Assembly (NCBI GenBank): GCA_031422555.1
Contig: JANPLZ010000017.1
Span: 1 to 64,000, forward strand
Origin: JANNAT01 sp031422555
GTDB lineage: Bacteria > Pseudomonadota > Alphaproteobacteria > Rhodobacterales > Rhodobacteraceae
DNA length: 64,000 nucleotides
Reading direction: 5' to 3'
Every line of letters begins with the position of its first letter. Position 1 is the first letter of the stretch. The position numbers and the translations under genes are program-made. Positions 26,628 through 35,088 of the stretch are shown piece after piece. Below the pieces are notes generated by a model. It worked only from the letters and a program-made list of their open reading frames with translations, had not been told where the DNA came from and searched no databases.

Positions 26628-27176
26628 CTAAACAATTGAGACGTTAAAGATCAACATGTAGTCCGCTGGCGCATGATGATAGCGCGGCAAGGGAGAACAG
26701 CCCGAATCGTCAAAGGCTTGAATGGCCAGTGCAAAGTGCCGAAGAACGGCGCCGCCATTCAATCCTGTGGCCGTCAAAGCTGGGCCAAAATCGCGCATGA
26801 ACTGAAAAATACAATCGCCATCGCCTTGATAGAAAATGGAAGATGCAAACGCGGAATCGTCAATGATCCAGCCGGGATTACGTGCGTTAACGGATATGTG
26901 CAGGGACCCCATGCTGGTCATTGCCATACTCAAGGCGTCATCCAGAAAATGATGCCCAAGCATGTTGTCTTCTGCCGTCATCCCGGCTTGCAGCGCATTA
27001 TAATCCGGCAAGACCGCATCACGGGTTTCCTCAACCGCCGTCTGGATCGGCGCTGTCGCACCGCCGCCTATCCGGCCCATCGCCGTTTCAATGTCGAAAA
27101 CATCACCAATGCTCGACACATAGTCTTCGGCAAATGAAAAATGGCCGTTGCCGCTGCAATGAATGCTGAAGGGCAT
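26628..27176 (-). CDS. Orphan protein of unknown function
   Basis: I do not recognise this 182-residue protein. It has no signal peptide or membrane helix, a few histidines (HCSGNGHFSF at the start, LGHHFLDDA in the middle, RYHHAPADY near the end) and cysteines at three places. AGGAG seven bases before ATG 27176 supports translation. Its base composition is lower in GC and its codons (many A/T-ending) differ from the neighbours, a hint of transfer. It faces away from mtnP and converges with the flavin reductase gene, with stops ten bases apart. Confidence 0.6.
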   Translation of the reverse strand: MPFSIHCSGNGHFSFAEDYVSSIGDVFDIETAMGRIGGGATAPIQTAVEETRDAVLPDYNALQAGMTAEDNMLGHHFLDDALSMAMTSMGSLHISVNARNPGWIIDDSAFASSIFYQGDGDCIFQFMRDFGPALTATGLNGGAVLRHFALAIQAFDDSGCSPLPRYHHAPADYMLIFNVSIV

Positions 27177-27257
27177 AATGGACTCCTGTTCAATGCGAAA
27201 ATCCTAGCATGCAGCGGGGCGTCGGGCAACGTTGGCTTTGGCGGGGGTCTTTGTTGG

Positions 27258-27291
27258 GGGCATGGACGGCGGGCATGGACGGCGGGCATGG
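27258..27291. repeat. 13-base tandem repeat upstream of mtnP
   Basis: The unit GGGCATGGACGGC occurs twice in full and once as eight bases. It lies about 100 bases before the mtnP start in the region between divergent genes. No coding use is evident. Confidence 0.7.
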
Positions 27292-27394
27292 GCCGGGATG
27301 GGCGGGCGAATTTCGCACACCGCTGTCGCATGGCATTGGTTGTAACTGCCCGCATCCCCCCCTATCCTGCCCAACGCAGCAAAAGGAATTGGCG

Positions 27395-28261
27395 ATGCAA
27401 ACCATGATTGGCGTCATCGGCGGGTCGGGGGTTTACCAGATCGACGGGCTGGAAGGCGCAACTTGGGTCAAGGTCAAATCGCCTTGGGGCAAGCCATCGG
27501 ACGAGGTGTTGCTGGGCCGCCTGAACGGCGTGGCGATGGCGTTTTTGCCCCGGCATGGACGCGGCCATGTGCAATCGCCGTCCAGCATCAACTACCGCGC
27601 CAATATGGATGCTTTGAAACGGTTGGGGTGCACCGATGTGATTGCCGTGTCGGCGGTGGGGTCGTTGCGCGCAGATTTTGCGCCGGGTGATTTTGTGATC
27701 GTCGATCAATACATCGACCGCACTTTCGCGCGTGAGACGTCGTTTTTCGGGGCGGGCTGCGTGGCGCATGTGTCAATTGCGCATCCCACCTGTCCGCGTC
27801 TGAGTGCGGCTTGTGCGCGCGCCGCGACCGAGGCCGGGATCGTGGTGCACCGTGGCGCGACCTATCTGGCGATGGAGGGCCCGCAGTTTTCGACCCTTGC
27901 CGAAAGCCGGATGTATCAAGGCTGGGGGGCAGATGTGATCGGCATGACCGGCATGCCCGAGGCGAAACTGGCGCGCGAGGCAGAACTTTGTTATGCCAGC
28001 GTGGCCATGGTCACCGATTATGATTGCTGGCATCCCGATCATGGCGCGGTGGATGTGGCGCAGGTTATCGCGACGCTGACCGCCAATGCAGGCCATGCGC
28101 GCAATCTGGTGATGCGGCTGCCCGGCTTGCTTGGGGCAGATCGCGTGCAATGCCCGCATGGCTGTGACCGCGCCCTGACCCATGCCATGATGACCGCCCC
28201 GGACAAACGAGACCCTGACCTGATGGCCAAACTGGACGCCATCGCAACCCGAGTATTGTAA
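27395..28261 (+). CDS. mtnP: S-methyl-5'-thioadenosine phosphorylase
   Basis: This enzyme cleaves methylthioadenosine, the by-product of polyamine and homoserine-lactone synthesis, into adenine and 5-methylthioribose 1-phosphate. It has 288 residues: GVIGGSGVYQIDGLE (phosphate-binding start), PSSINYRANMDALKRLG, VIAVSAVGSL, MEGPQFSTLAESRMYQ and VTDYDCWHPDH, all typical of MTAP. ATG 27395 has AAAAGGAA upstream; the longer upstream frame lacks support. apt, two genes downstream, can take up the released adenine, which makes this a salvage transcript. Confidence 0.95.
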   Translation: MQTMIGVIGGSGVYQIDGLEGATWVKVKSPWGKPSDEVLLGRLNGVAMAFLPRHGRGHVQSPSSINYRANMDALKRLGCTDVIAVSAVGSLRADFAPGDFVIVDQYIDRTFARETSFFGAGCVAHVSIAHPTCPRLSAACARAATEAGIVVHRGATYLAMEGPQFSTLAESRMYQGWGADVIGMTGMPEAKLAREAELCYASVAMVTDYDCWHPDHGAVDVAQVIATLTANAGHARNLVMRLPGLLGADRVQCPHGCDRALTHAMMTAPDKRDPDLMAKLDAIATRVL

Positions 28262-28262
28262 T

Positions 28263-28928
28263 ATGCGCCGAATTTTAAGTGCCTTTTGCCTGTGTATTTG
28301 CCTGCCCATGTCTGCCGCTGCTTCGGACGGGGTGGCCAGCGCGGGCAAACTGACCAACAGTGACCTTTACAACCTTACCGGCTGCGGGGCGGCACCCACC
28401 GGGCCGTGTCAGGGGCCATTTGTATCTTGGGCAAAGCCCGTGGTCAGCGTGACACTGCCGCCCGCCGATGCCGCCATGAACCCCGCTTTGGCCGACCGGA
28501 TTGATCTGGCGCTGGATCAGGCCATTGCGGCGCTGAACAAGGCGGGCGCGGGCATCCGGCTGGAGCGCAACACATCACGCAAGCCGCCCGATATCATCCT
28601 TTACCGCATCGGGTTGAAAGAAGGCGATATCACCAAAGACATTCCGGGCATGAGCGATGGCTTGGAAATTGGCGTCGGCTATATGCAGATCAACTGGGAC
28701 GATGACTTGCGGATTACCAGCGGCACCATCGTGATTGCCGCCGATATCGCCTTTGATGACGTGCAATCGGTGGTGCTGGAAGAATTGGCGCAATCGCTGG
28801 GGTTCTTGTATGACATTGAAAACCCTTACTATGAAGGCGTGTCGATCTTTTCCCAAGACAGCAATGAAACGATTTCCATCACCGGGCAGGATCGGGCAAT
28901 CCTGCGGATGCATTATCCGAAAAACTAG
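28263..28928 (+). CDS. Secreted DUF2927 protein
   Basis: This 221-residue protein has a signal peptide (ILSAFCLCICLPMSAAAS) and matches DUF2927, a family found mostly in Rhodobacterales. The C-terminal part VVLEELAQSLGFLYDIENPYYEGVSIFSQDSN aligns with the metzincin-like helix of such proteins, but EELAQSLG has no HExxH, so metallopeptidase activity is not expected. It starts one base after the mtnP stop and ends nine bases before apt, so the three genes are one operon. Its function in adenine salvage, if any, is unknown. Confidence 0.8.
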   Translation: MRRILSAFCLCICLPMSAAASDGVASAGKLTNSDLYNLTGCGAAPTGPCQGPFVSWAKPVVSVTLPPADAAMNPALADRIDLALDQAIAALNKAGAGIRLERNTSRKPPDIILYRIGLKEGDITKDIPGMSDGLEIGVGYMQINWDDDLRITSGTIVIAADIAFDDVQSVVLEELAQSLGFLYDIENPYYEGVSIFSQDSNETISITGQDRAILRMHYPKN

Positions 28929-28937
28929 GACCATCGC

Positions 28938-29471
28938 ATGCAAAAGAGCGTCAAAGACTATATCCGCACCATCGTCGATTTTCCCCATGAAGGCATTTTG
29001 TTTCGCGATGTCACCACGCTGTTTGCCGATCCGCGCGGCTTTCGCATGGCGATAGATCAATTGTTGCAGCCCTATGCCGGGATGCGGATTGACAAGGTGG
29101 TCGGGCTGGAAGCGCGCGGTTTCATCCTTGGCGGTGCGGTGGCGCATCAATTGTCGACTGGCTTTGTGCCGATCCGCAAAAAGGGCAAATTGCCCGGGCA
29201 AACCATTTCGCAAGCCTATACGCTGGAATATGGCGAGGCGGTGGTCGAGGTGCATGAAGATGCGATGGCGCCGGGGGAAACGGTGTTGCTGGTTGACGAC
29301 CTTTTGGCCACGGGTGGCACCGCCGAGGCGGGGATAAAGCTGATTGAACGGCTGGGCGCCCAAGTGATCGGCTGTGCGTTTGTCGTCGATCTGCCCGATC
29401 TGGGTGGGCGCAAAAAGCTGGCGGCGATGGGCATGGATGTGCATGCGCTATGCGCGTTTGAGGGGATGTAG
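28938..29471 (+). CDS. apt: Adenine phosphoribosyltransferase
   Basis: This 177-residue enzyme joins adenine and PRPP to give AMP. The PRPP loop VLLVDDLLATGGTAEAGIKL and the flexible VVGLEARGFILGGAVAHQL segment are intact, as is the start KDYIRTIVDFPHEGILFRDVTTL (quoted in part: RTIVDFPHEGILFRDV). Length is normal. It is the last gene of the mtnP operon and is followed by hairpins of a palindromic repeat. Confidence 0.96.
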   Translation: MQKSVKDYIRTIVDFPHEGILFRDVTTLFADPRGFRMAIDQLLQPYAGMRIDKVVGLEARGFILGGAVAHQLSTGFVPIRKKGKLPGQTISQAYTLEYGEAVVEVHEDAMAPGETVLLVDDLLATGGTAEAGIKLIERLGAQVIGCAFVVDLPDLGGRKKLAAMGMDVHALCAFEGM

Positions 29472-29498
29472 GGTCCGGGATTGCGGCCCAAAAGACAG

Positions 29499-29572
29499 GT
29501 GGGGGTTTCACACCCCCGCCTAAAAAGCGTTCGCTTTTGAGGCCCCCCGTGGAGTATTTTCACCAAAATGAA
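29499..29572. repeat. Composite palindromic repeat, copy B
   Basis: Two small hairpins (GGGGGT/ACCCCC at 29501-29517 and AAAAGC/GCTTTT around 29523-29538) are followed by a tail CCCCCCGTGGAGTATTTT and CACCAAAATGAA. The tail closely matches that of copy A at 24616-24644. It follows apt and probably serves as its terminator. Confidence 0.65.
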
Positions 29573-29762
29573 TGGCAAATTTTAGATAAATTTGATGCGA
29601 AATTTAAGACGATCCGGCGGCGATCTGCGGCTGGTCGCGTTGATCGGCACATTTCTTTCCGCGCATTTACCAAATGTTGAGAGAATCGTCTTAGCACTTA
29701 AAGCACTCGGTAACGTTGATCGAGGGCACGCTGCTTGCAACACGTGACACCACCCACCCCAG
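29573..29762. other. Non-coding stretch with a spaced 9-base inverted repeat
   Basis: No gene is seen here. The stretch is less GC-rich than the surroundings. TAAGACGAT (29605-29613) and ATCGTCTTA (29685-29693) form an exact inverted repeat bounding 89 bases, which could be a worn small mobile element or chance. Confidence 0.4.
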
Positions 29763-29791
29763 CACCCCGTCGGATTTATTTCGGCGGGGTG
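29763..29791 (-). terminator. Hairpin just beyond the FAD oxidoreductase gene
   Basis: A 12-pair stem (CACCCCGTCGGA with TTCGGCGGGGTG, two wobble pairs) with a five-base loop lies three bases past the stop codon at 29794. No T-run follows on the minus strand. Confidence 0.55.
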
Positions 29792-29793
29792 TC

Positions 29794-31215
29794 TTATGCC
29801 TGCGCGCGCAGCACCGCGCCGGGGTTCATGATGCCCACCGGGTCCAGCGCTGTTTTGATCGCGCGCATGGCTGCCAGTTTTCCGGGATCGCCGTATTTCT
29901 CCAGATCGTCAACTTTCAACCGCCCCAGCCCGTGTTCGGCGCTGACCGATCCGCCAAGGCTGTCGACCAGATCATGCACGCAGGCCTTGACGGCATCGCG
30001 TTGATTTTCATGGTCTTTGCGATTTTTTCCGCGCAGGGGAAACACGTTGTAATGCAGATTTCCATCGCCCAGATGGCCAAAACAATTGATCCGCCAGTCA
30101 CCAAGCGCGGCCAGTGCCACACCCGCGCGGGTGATAAATTCGGGCACAACCCCCAACGGCACCGAGATGTCATGGCTGGACACCGACCCGATCAACCGGT
30201 TGGCCTCGGGGATCGCTTCGCGGATGCGCCAAAGCGCCGCGCGTTGGGTCTGCGTGGCGGCGATCACCCCGTCAGACACCAGCCCCGCGTCAAGCCCGGC
30301 GGAAAACAGCGCCTCAAGATGGGTATTTGCCGCGCCAAACCCTGCGGGCAAACCGATTTCGATCAACACCATCCAGTCGGGGGTGACGGCCAAGGGACTG
30401 CGCACTTCGGGGATCACTTCGGCCAGAAAATCAAGTCCCATTCGGCTGATCAGCTCGAACGCCGACACCATGCCCGACGCCCGGGTTTCCGCCAATGCCA
30501 GCAGCCGCAGCGCCGCCCCCGGGCTGGCCACCGACATCAGCGCCGTGCCAACCTCGGCCGGGCGCGGGAACAGACGCAGGCTGGCGGCGGTGATCACGCC
30601 CAGCGTGCCCTCAGAGCCGATCAACAAATGCCGCAAATCATAGCCGGTGTTGTCTTTGCGCAGCCGTTTCAAGCCGTTATAGACCGTGCCATCCGGAAAA
30701 ACCGCCTCGACCCCCAAACATAAATCGCGGGTATTGCCATAGCGCAGCACGTTCAGCCCGCCCGCGTTGGTGGCCAGATTGCCGCCGATCCGGGCCGAAC
30801 CTTCCGAGGCCAATGCCAACGGAAACAACCGCTCTGCCGCTAGCGCATGGCGCTGCACATCGGCCAGCACCATGCCCGCCTCGACCACCAGAACGTTTTC
30901 ATCGGGATAGATACCGCGCAGGGCCGCCATGCGTTCCAATGACAGCAACAGCGCCGCCGGACCGGTTGGCATAACCTGCCCGCCAACCAAGCCAGTGCCG
31001 CCGCCCCACGGCACCACGCCCACGCGGGCCGCCGCACAGGCGCGCAAAATCACCGCGACATCATCCACCGAACGCGGCAGTGCCACTGCCCCCGCCTGCC
31101 CCACCCAGCGCCCGCGCGGATCGTCCAGATAGCGGGCCTCGGGCACGCGCAGGGTGTCTGGCGGCAAAAGCGCGGCAAGATTGGCCAGAAATCCTGCATC
31201 GGCGGGGTTCAGCAT
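29794..31215 (-). CDS. FAD-linked 2-hydroxy-acid dehydrogenase (GlcD/D-2HGDH family)
   Basis: This 473-residue flavoprotein has the PCMH-type FAD-binding domain (VVPWGGGTGLVGGQ and GGNLATNAGGLNVLRYGN) and the FAD-linked oxidase C-terminal domain (NCFGHLGDGNLHYNVFP and SAEHGLGRLK). It belongs with glycolate oxidase subunit GlcD, D-lactate dehydrogenase and D-2-hydroxyglutarate dehydrogenase. Absence of glcE and glcF nearby makes a stand-alone D-2-hydroxyglutarate or D-lactate dehydrogenase more likely. Metal-site histidines in HLGDGNLHYN are present. It stands alone on the minus strand, with AGGAC upstream of its ATG. Confidence 0.88.
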   Translation of the reverse strand: MLNPADAGFLANLAALLPPDTLRVPEARYLDDPRGRWVGQAGAVALPRSVDDVAVILRACAAARVGVVPWGGGTGLVGGQVMPTGPAALLLSLERMAALRGIYPDENVLVVEAGMVLADVQRHALAAERLFPLALASEGSARIGGNLATNAGGLNVLRYGNTRDLCLGVEAVFPDGTVYNGLKRLRKDNTGYDLRHLLIGSEGTLGVITAASLRLFPRPAEVGTALMSVASPGAALRLLALAETRASGMVSAFELISRMGLDFLAEVIPEVRSPLAVTPDWMVLIEIGLPAGFGAANTHLEALFSAGLDAGLVSDGVIAATQTQRAALWRIREAIPEANRLIGSVSSHDISVPLGVVPEFITRAGVALAALGDWRINCFGHLGDGNLHYNVFPLRGKNRKDHENQRDAVKACVHDLVDSLGGSVSAEHGLGRLKVDDLEKYGDPGKLAAMRAIKTALDPVGIMNPGAVLRAQA

Positions 31216-31246
31216 GGGCGTCGTCCTGTGGTCGCGGCGCTATCGG

Positions 31247-31795
31247 TCAAGCAGGTTTCAGCCCGCGCGCCAAAGCGATAATCGCCTCGGCAGAGCGTTG
31301 GTTGCGCGCGGTCTTGGCAGGCGTTGTCATCCGGTCAAGTTTTGCCACCAAAGCCGAGCGGCCCACCCCCGCAGGCGCGTGAAGATATAGCGCAGTTGGG
31401 GCGGCCTGAAACGATTCGCCAACGGCTGCCAGTGCTTTGATCGGGGCAAATTCGGCAACCGCCGTCGGGGCTGCGAGAAAAAAGATATGCACGGCCTGGC
31501 CATCAACCTTGCCATGCGATTTATAGGGGTTGGCGGCAACGATCACCTCAAATTCCGCCAGATCCATCAGGAACATCGCAGGGGCAAAGCCGAACCGTGC
31601 CAGCATGTCGGCAGCAATCCGGTCGGTCAGCCCGGCCACGCCCGGATCATGGAACACCGCATTGCCGCTTTGAAGATGGGTTTGCACGTCGCGCAGGCCC
31701 AGTTCCGCCAGCATTTCGCGAAATTCGGGCATTGGCAGGCGGTTCGCCCCGGCTACGTTGACGCCGCGCAGCAATAGCACTCTGGTTTTGGTCAC
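31247..31795 (-). CDS. DUF1697 protein
   Basis: This 182-residue protein matches DUF1697, a family of small cytoplasmic proteins of unknown role. The start RVLLLRGVNVAGANRLPM and the segment THLQSGNAVFHD are diagnostic. The start codon is GTG (31795) with GGAG eight bases upstream. It lies 31 bases upstream of the FAD-dehydrogenase start on the same strand, so the pair may be one transcript. Confidence 0.85.
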   Translation of the reverse strand: MTKTRVLLLRGVNVAGANRLPMPEFREMLAELGLRDVQTHLQSGNAVFHDPGVAGLTDRIAADMLARFGFAPAMFLMDLAEFEVIVAANPYKSHGKVDGQAVHIFFLAAPTAVAEFAPIKALAAVGESFQAAPTALYLHAPAGVGRSALVAKLDRMTTPAKTARNQRSAEAIIALARGLKPA

Positions 31796-31849
31796 AAGGT
31801 CTCTCCATGGGCACCGCCAGCCGCGCCGTCGCCGGGCAAAGGTTACCCC

Positions 31850-32434
31850 CTAGCCTGCGTCCGTGCGACCGCGCCGGTCATTCCTTAAGTTGGCGTATAG
31901 CACATGGTTGCGCCACCGCCCGTTGATTTGCAGATAAGATTGGGCCACGCCTTCGTATTTGAAGCCGGTTTTTTCCAAAACCCCGCGCGATGCGACATTT
32001 TCGGGCAAACAGGCGGATTCGATGCGCGACAGATCAAGGCTGGCAAAGGCGTGATGCACCACCGATTGCACGGCTTCGCGCATATATCCCTGACGCGCAA
32101 AGGCCGCGCCGATCCAATAGCCCATGGTGCCCGCCTGCACCGGACCGCGCCGGATATTGTCCAACGTGACGGCACCCAGCAGCATATTATCGGCGCGCCG
32201 GATCAACAATAGCGGCAGCGCCGTGCCCGCCGATTCCGCCCGTTTGGCCCAATAGACCCGGTTGGTAAAGGCGCGGCGCGTCAGGTGGTCATGCGCCCAG
32301 ACCGGCTCCCAGGGCATCAGGTGTTCGGCTGATGCCGCGCGCAGCCCCGACCACGCGCGATAGTCGGCATGCACCGGCAAGCGCAGCGTCATCCGTTCGG
32401 TCTCTATCTTGGGGCGGCGGCGCAGGGTCAGCAT
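31850..32434 (-). CDS. RimJ/RimL-type GNAT acetyltransferase
   Basis: This 194-residue protein resembles ribosomal-protein-alanine acetyltransferases: ETERMTLRLPVHADY near the start, GYWIGAAFARQGYMREAVQ with the acetyl-CoA loop, and ENVASRGVLEKTGFKYEGVA. Its start lies three bases after the stop of the M16 peptidase, and it forms the end of the thrC-M16-GNAT operon seen in many Rhodobacterales. The target protein is not known. Confidence 0.88.
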   Translation of the reverse strand: MLTLRRRPKIETERMTLRLPVHADYRAWSGLRAASAEHLMPWEPVWAHDHLTRRAFTNRVYWAKRAESAGTALPLLLIRRADNMLLGAVTLDNIRRGPVQAGTMGYWIGAAFARQGYMREAVQSVVHHAFASLDLSRIESACLPENVASRGVLEKTGFKYEGVAQSYLQINGRWRNHVLYANLRNDRRGRTDAG

Positions 32435-32437
32435 GGA

Positions 32438-33697
32438 TCAGGACGCCAGACGCTTGCGGATCTCCTCCAGCCCCGGGGCTGTCGACACCGGACCATAAAG
32501 CGCCAGCGCCGTATCCGCCCCGGCCAGATCACCGGCATAGCGGCGCACGTCAGCGACGCTGACGGCATCTATCCGGGCGATGGCCTCATCGACATCGGGC
32601 ACGCGGCCATAAATGGCCAGCAGGCGGGCAATGCGTTCGGCGCGGCTGGACGGGCTTTCCAGCCCCATCAACATGCCCGCCTTGATCTGCACGCGGGCAC
32701 GGGCAACTTCGGCATCCGACATATCGTCAGCCGCGCGTTTCAACTCATCCATGGTGATCTGGGTCAACTCGCCGATTTCTTCGGCCGAGGTGCCTGCATA
32801 AAGCGTGATCTGGCCGGTGTCTTCATAGGCCCCCGATTGGGCAAAGATCGAATAGCACAGGCCGCGTTCTTCGCGCACTTTCTGAAACAGCCGCGACGAC
32901 ATGCCGCCGCCCATCGTCATCGCATAAACCTGCGCGGTATAGACATCGGGGTGGCGATAGCCGGGCGCATCAAAGGCCATGGCAAAATGCACCTGTTCCA
33001 GATCCTTCACTTCGCGCCGTTCAGCCCCCTTGAAGGCCGCGGGTTGAAAGCTGGTGGCGGGTTTGGGTTTCATCGCGCCGAAAATTTCGGTCGCCTGCGC
33101 CACGATCTCGTCATGGTTCACGCCACCGGCGGCGGCCAGAATCATCTGACCGGGGCCGTAATGCTGGGCCACAAACGCCTTCAGATCGGCGCGGCTAAAG
33201 GCGCTGACCCGTTCGGTTGGCCCCAGAATGGTGCGGCCAAACGCCTGATCGGGATAGCTGACCTCTTGCAGCCAATCAAAGATGATGTCGTCGGGGGTGT
33301 CCAGCGCCTGACCGATCTCTTGCAAGATCACATGGCGTTCGACCTCGATTTCCTTTTTGTCGAACGCCGGATTCAACACGATATCGCCGATCACATCCAG
33401 CGCCAGACCTACATCTTTTTCCAGAACGCGGGCGTAGTAGGCCGTCATCTCGCGGCTGGTATAGGCGTTGATATAGCCGCCGACATCTTCGATTTCTTCG
33501 GCAATTTGCAAGCTGCTGCGCCGTTTGGTGCCTTTGAACGCCATATGTTCCAGAAAATGCGCGATGCCGTTCTGGTTTGGCGCTTCGTGCCGCCCGCCCG
33601 CCATGACCCACACACCGGCCGATGCCGATTTCAGGCCCGGCATATGTTCGGTTACGATGCGAAAGCCGTTCGGCAGGGTGGTCAATCGAAGCGTCAA
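32438..33697 (-). CDS. M16-family zinc peptidase
   Basis: This 419-residue protein is a processing-peptidase-like M16B member. The inverted zinc motif HFLEH is at residues 47-51, with the third ligand glutamate expected in the EVERHVILQE region. Two M16 halves are present. The start codon is TTG (33697), overlapping the thrC stop as TTGA, with GGAAAGGA eight bases before it; no ATG lies near. It is soluble with no signal peptide, so a cytoplasmic role is likely. The operon runs thrC, this gene, then a GNAT gene. Confidence 0.92.
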   Translation of the reverse strand: MTLRLTTLPNGFRIVTEHMPGLKSASAGVWVMAGGRHEAPNQNGIAHFLEHMAFKGTKRRSSLQIAEEIEDVGGYINAYTSREMTAYYARVLEKDVGLALDVIGDIVLNPAFDKKEIEVERHVILQEIGQALDTPDDIIFDWLQEVSYPDQAFGRTILGPTERVSAFSRADLKAFVAQHYGPGQMILAAAGGVNHDEIVAQATEIFGAMKPKPATSFQPAAFKGAERREVKDLEQVHFAMAFDAPGYRHPDVYTAQVYAMTMGGGMSSRLFQKVREERGLCYSIFAQSGAYEDTGQITLYAGTSAEEIGELTQITMDELKRAADDMSDAEVARARVQIKAGMLMGLESPSSRAERIARLLAIYGRVPDVDEAIARIDAVSVADVRRYAGDLAGADTALALYGPVSTAPGLEEIRKRLAS

Positions 33698-35079
33698 CGC
33701 GCGATCCTTTCCCGGATAAATTGTTGCAAGGACCCTAGATCATTCGGCACCCGTGTCACGCGCTCATCGCGGTCAAAAAGGTCTGCCATGCGGGTGGGCA
33801 GCGCGGGCCGTGTGCCCATGGCCGCCTGCACGGCACCCGGAAACTTGGCAGGATGTGCGGTGGCAAGGGTGATCATCGGGGTGGGGCCAAGGTGGTGTTC
33901 GGCCACATGCACGCCCACCGCCGAATGCGGGCACAGGATTTCCCCGGTTTGGGCATAGATGCGCGCGATGGTGTCGCGGGTATCTTGCTCGGAACAACGG
34001 CCCGACACAAAGGTGGCACGCAAACTTTGCAAAGCCCCTTGGCCAATGTGAAAGCCGCCCGCCTTCAACTCTGCCATCAGCGCCGTCACCGCCGCCCCGT
34101 CGCGGCCATAGGCGTCAAACAGCGCGCGTTCAAAGTTGGAGCTGACCTGAATATCCATCGACGGGCTGATCGAGGGTTTCACCCCATCGGTCACATAATC
34201 GCCGGTGGCGATGGCGCGGTGCAGGATGTCATTGTGGTTGGTGGCAATCACCAGCTGCTCGATCGGCAGGCCCATTCTGCGCGCGATGTAGCCCGCGAAA
34301 ATATCGCCGAAATTGCCTGTGGGCACGGTAAAAGACACCGCACGATGCGGCGCCCCCAAAGACACGGCGGCGCTGAAGTAATAGACCACCTGCGCCAGAA
34401 CCCGCGCCCAGTTGATGCTGTTCACCCCCGCCAGCCGCACGCCATCGCGGAAGGCAAAATCGTTGAACATGTCTTTGACGCGGGCCTGGGCATCGTCAAA
34501 ATCGCCATCCATCGCCAGCGCATGAACATTGGTCTCAACGGGTGTGGTCATCTGGCGGCGCTGCACGTCGCTGATGCGGCCATGCGGATACAGAATGAAC
34601 AGATCAACAGATGCAAGGCCACGAAACGCCTCCATCGCGGCCGATCCGGTATCACCCGAGGTGGCCCCCACGATGGTGACACGCCCACCGGTTTTGGCCA
34701 GTGACGCCTGCATCATCTGGCCGATCAGTTGCATAGCGAAATCTTTGAACGCCAAGGTGGGGCCGTGAAACAGTTCCAGCAGGAAATGATTGGGGGCCAG
34801 TTGCACCAATGGCGCACGGGCGGTATGGCCAAAGCCCGCATAGGCCGCCGCAATCAATCCGCGAAATTCATCGTCGCCAAACGTATCCCCAAGGTAGGGG
34901 CGCATGACGCGGTAAGCGATCTCTTCATAGCTTTGCCCCGCCATCGCGGCGATATCGGCGTGACCAAAGGCGGGCACCGATTCTGGCACATAAAGCCCGC
35001 CGTCGCGCGCAAGGCCGGTCATCATCGCCTGCCCGAATGTCAGCACCGGGGCCTGCCCCCGCGTCGATATATACCGCAT
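33694..35079 (-). CDS. thrC: Threonine synthase
   Basis: This 461-residue PLP enzyme turns O-phosphohomoserine into threonine. It begins MRYISTRGQAPVLTFGQAMMTGLARDGGLY (quoted in part), the PLP lysine lies in GPTLAFKDFAMQLIG, and the TIVGATSGDTGSAAMEAF-type phosphate site reads VTIVGATSGDTGSAAMEAF. It is the long bacterial/fungal type. It begins ten bases beyond surf1 and overlaps the M16 peptidase gene, so amino-acid synthesis and oxidase assembly genes sit on one strand, perhaps in one transcript from the oxidase cluster. Confidence 0.96.
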   Translation of the reverse strand: MRYISTRGQAPVLTFGQAMMTGLARDGGLYVPESVPAFGHADIAAMAGQSYEEIAYRVMRPYLGDTFGDDEFRGLIAAAYAGFGHTARAPLVQLAPNHFLLELFHGPTLAFKDFAMQLIGQMMQASLAKTGGRVTIVGATSGDTGSAAMEAFRGLASVDLFILYPHGRISDVQRRQMTTPVETNVHALAMDGDFDDAQARVKDMFNDFAFRDGVRLAGVNSINWARVLAQVVYYFSAAVSLGAPHRAVSFTVPTGNFGDIFAGYIARRMGLPIEQLVIATNHNDILHRAIATGDYVTDGVKPSISPSMDIQVSSNFERALFDAYGRDGAAVTALMAELKAGGFHIGQGALQSLRATFVSGRCSEQDTRDTIARIYAQTGEILCPHSAVGVHVAEHHLGPTPMITLATAHPAKFPGAVQAAMGTRPALPTRMADLFDRDERVTRVPNDLGSLQQFIRERIAR

Positions 35080-35088
35080 TTTGCGCCC

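Noticed and set aside
32369..33958. A 529-codon open frame on the plus strand across the M16 peptidase gene
   Set aside because: It is an antisense shadow of a well-supported peptidase and part of thrC, with no family motif.
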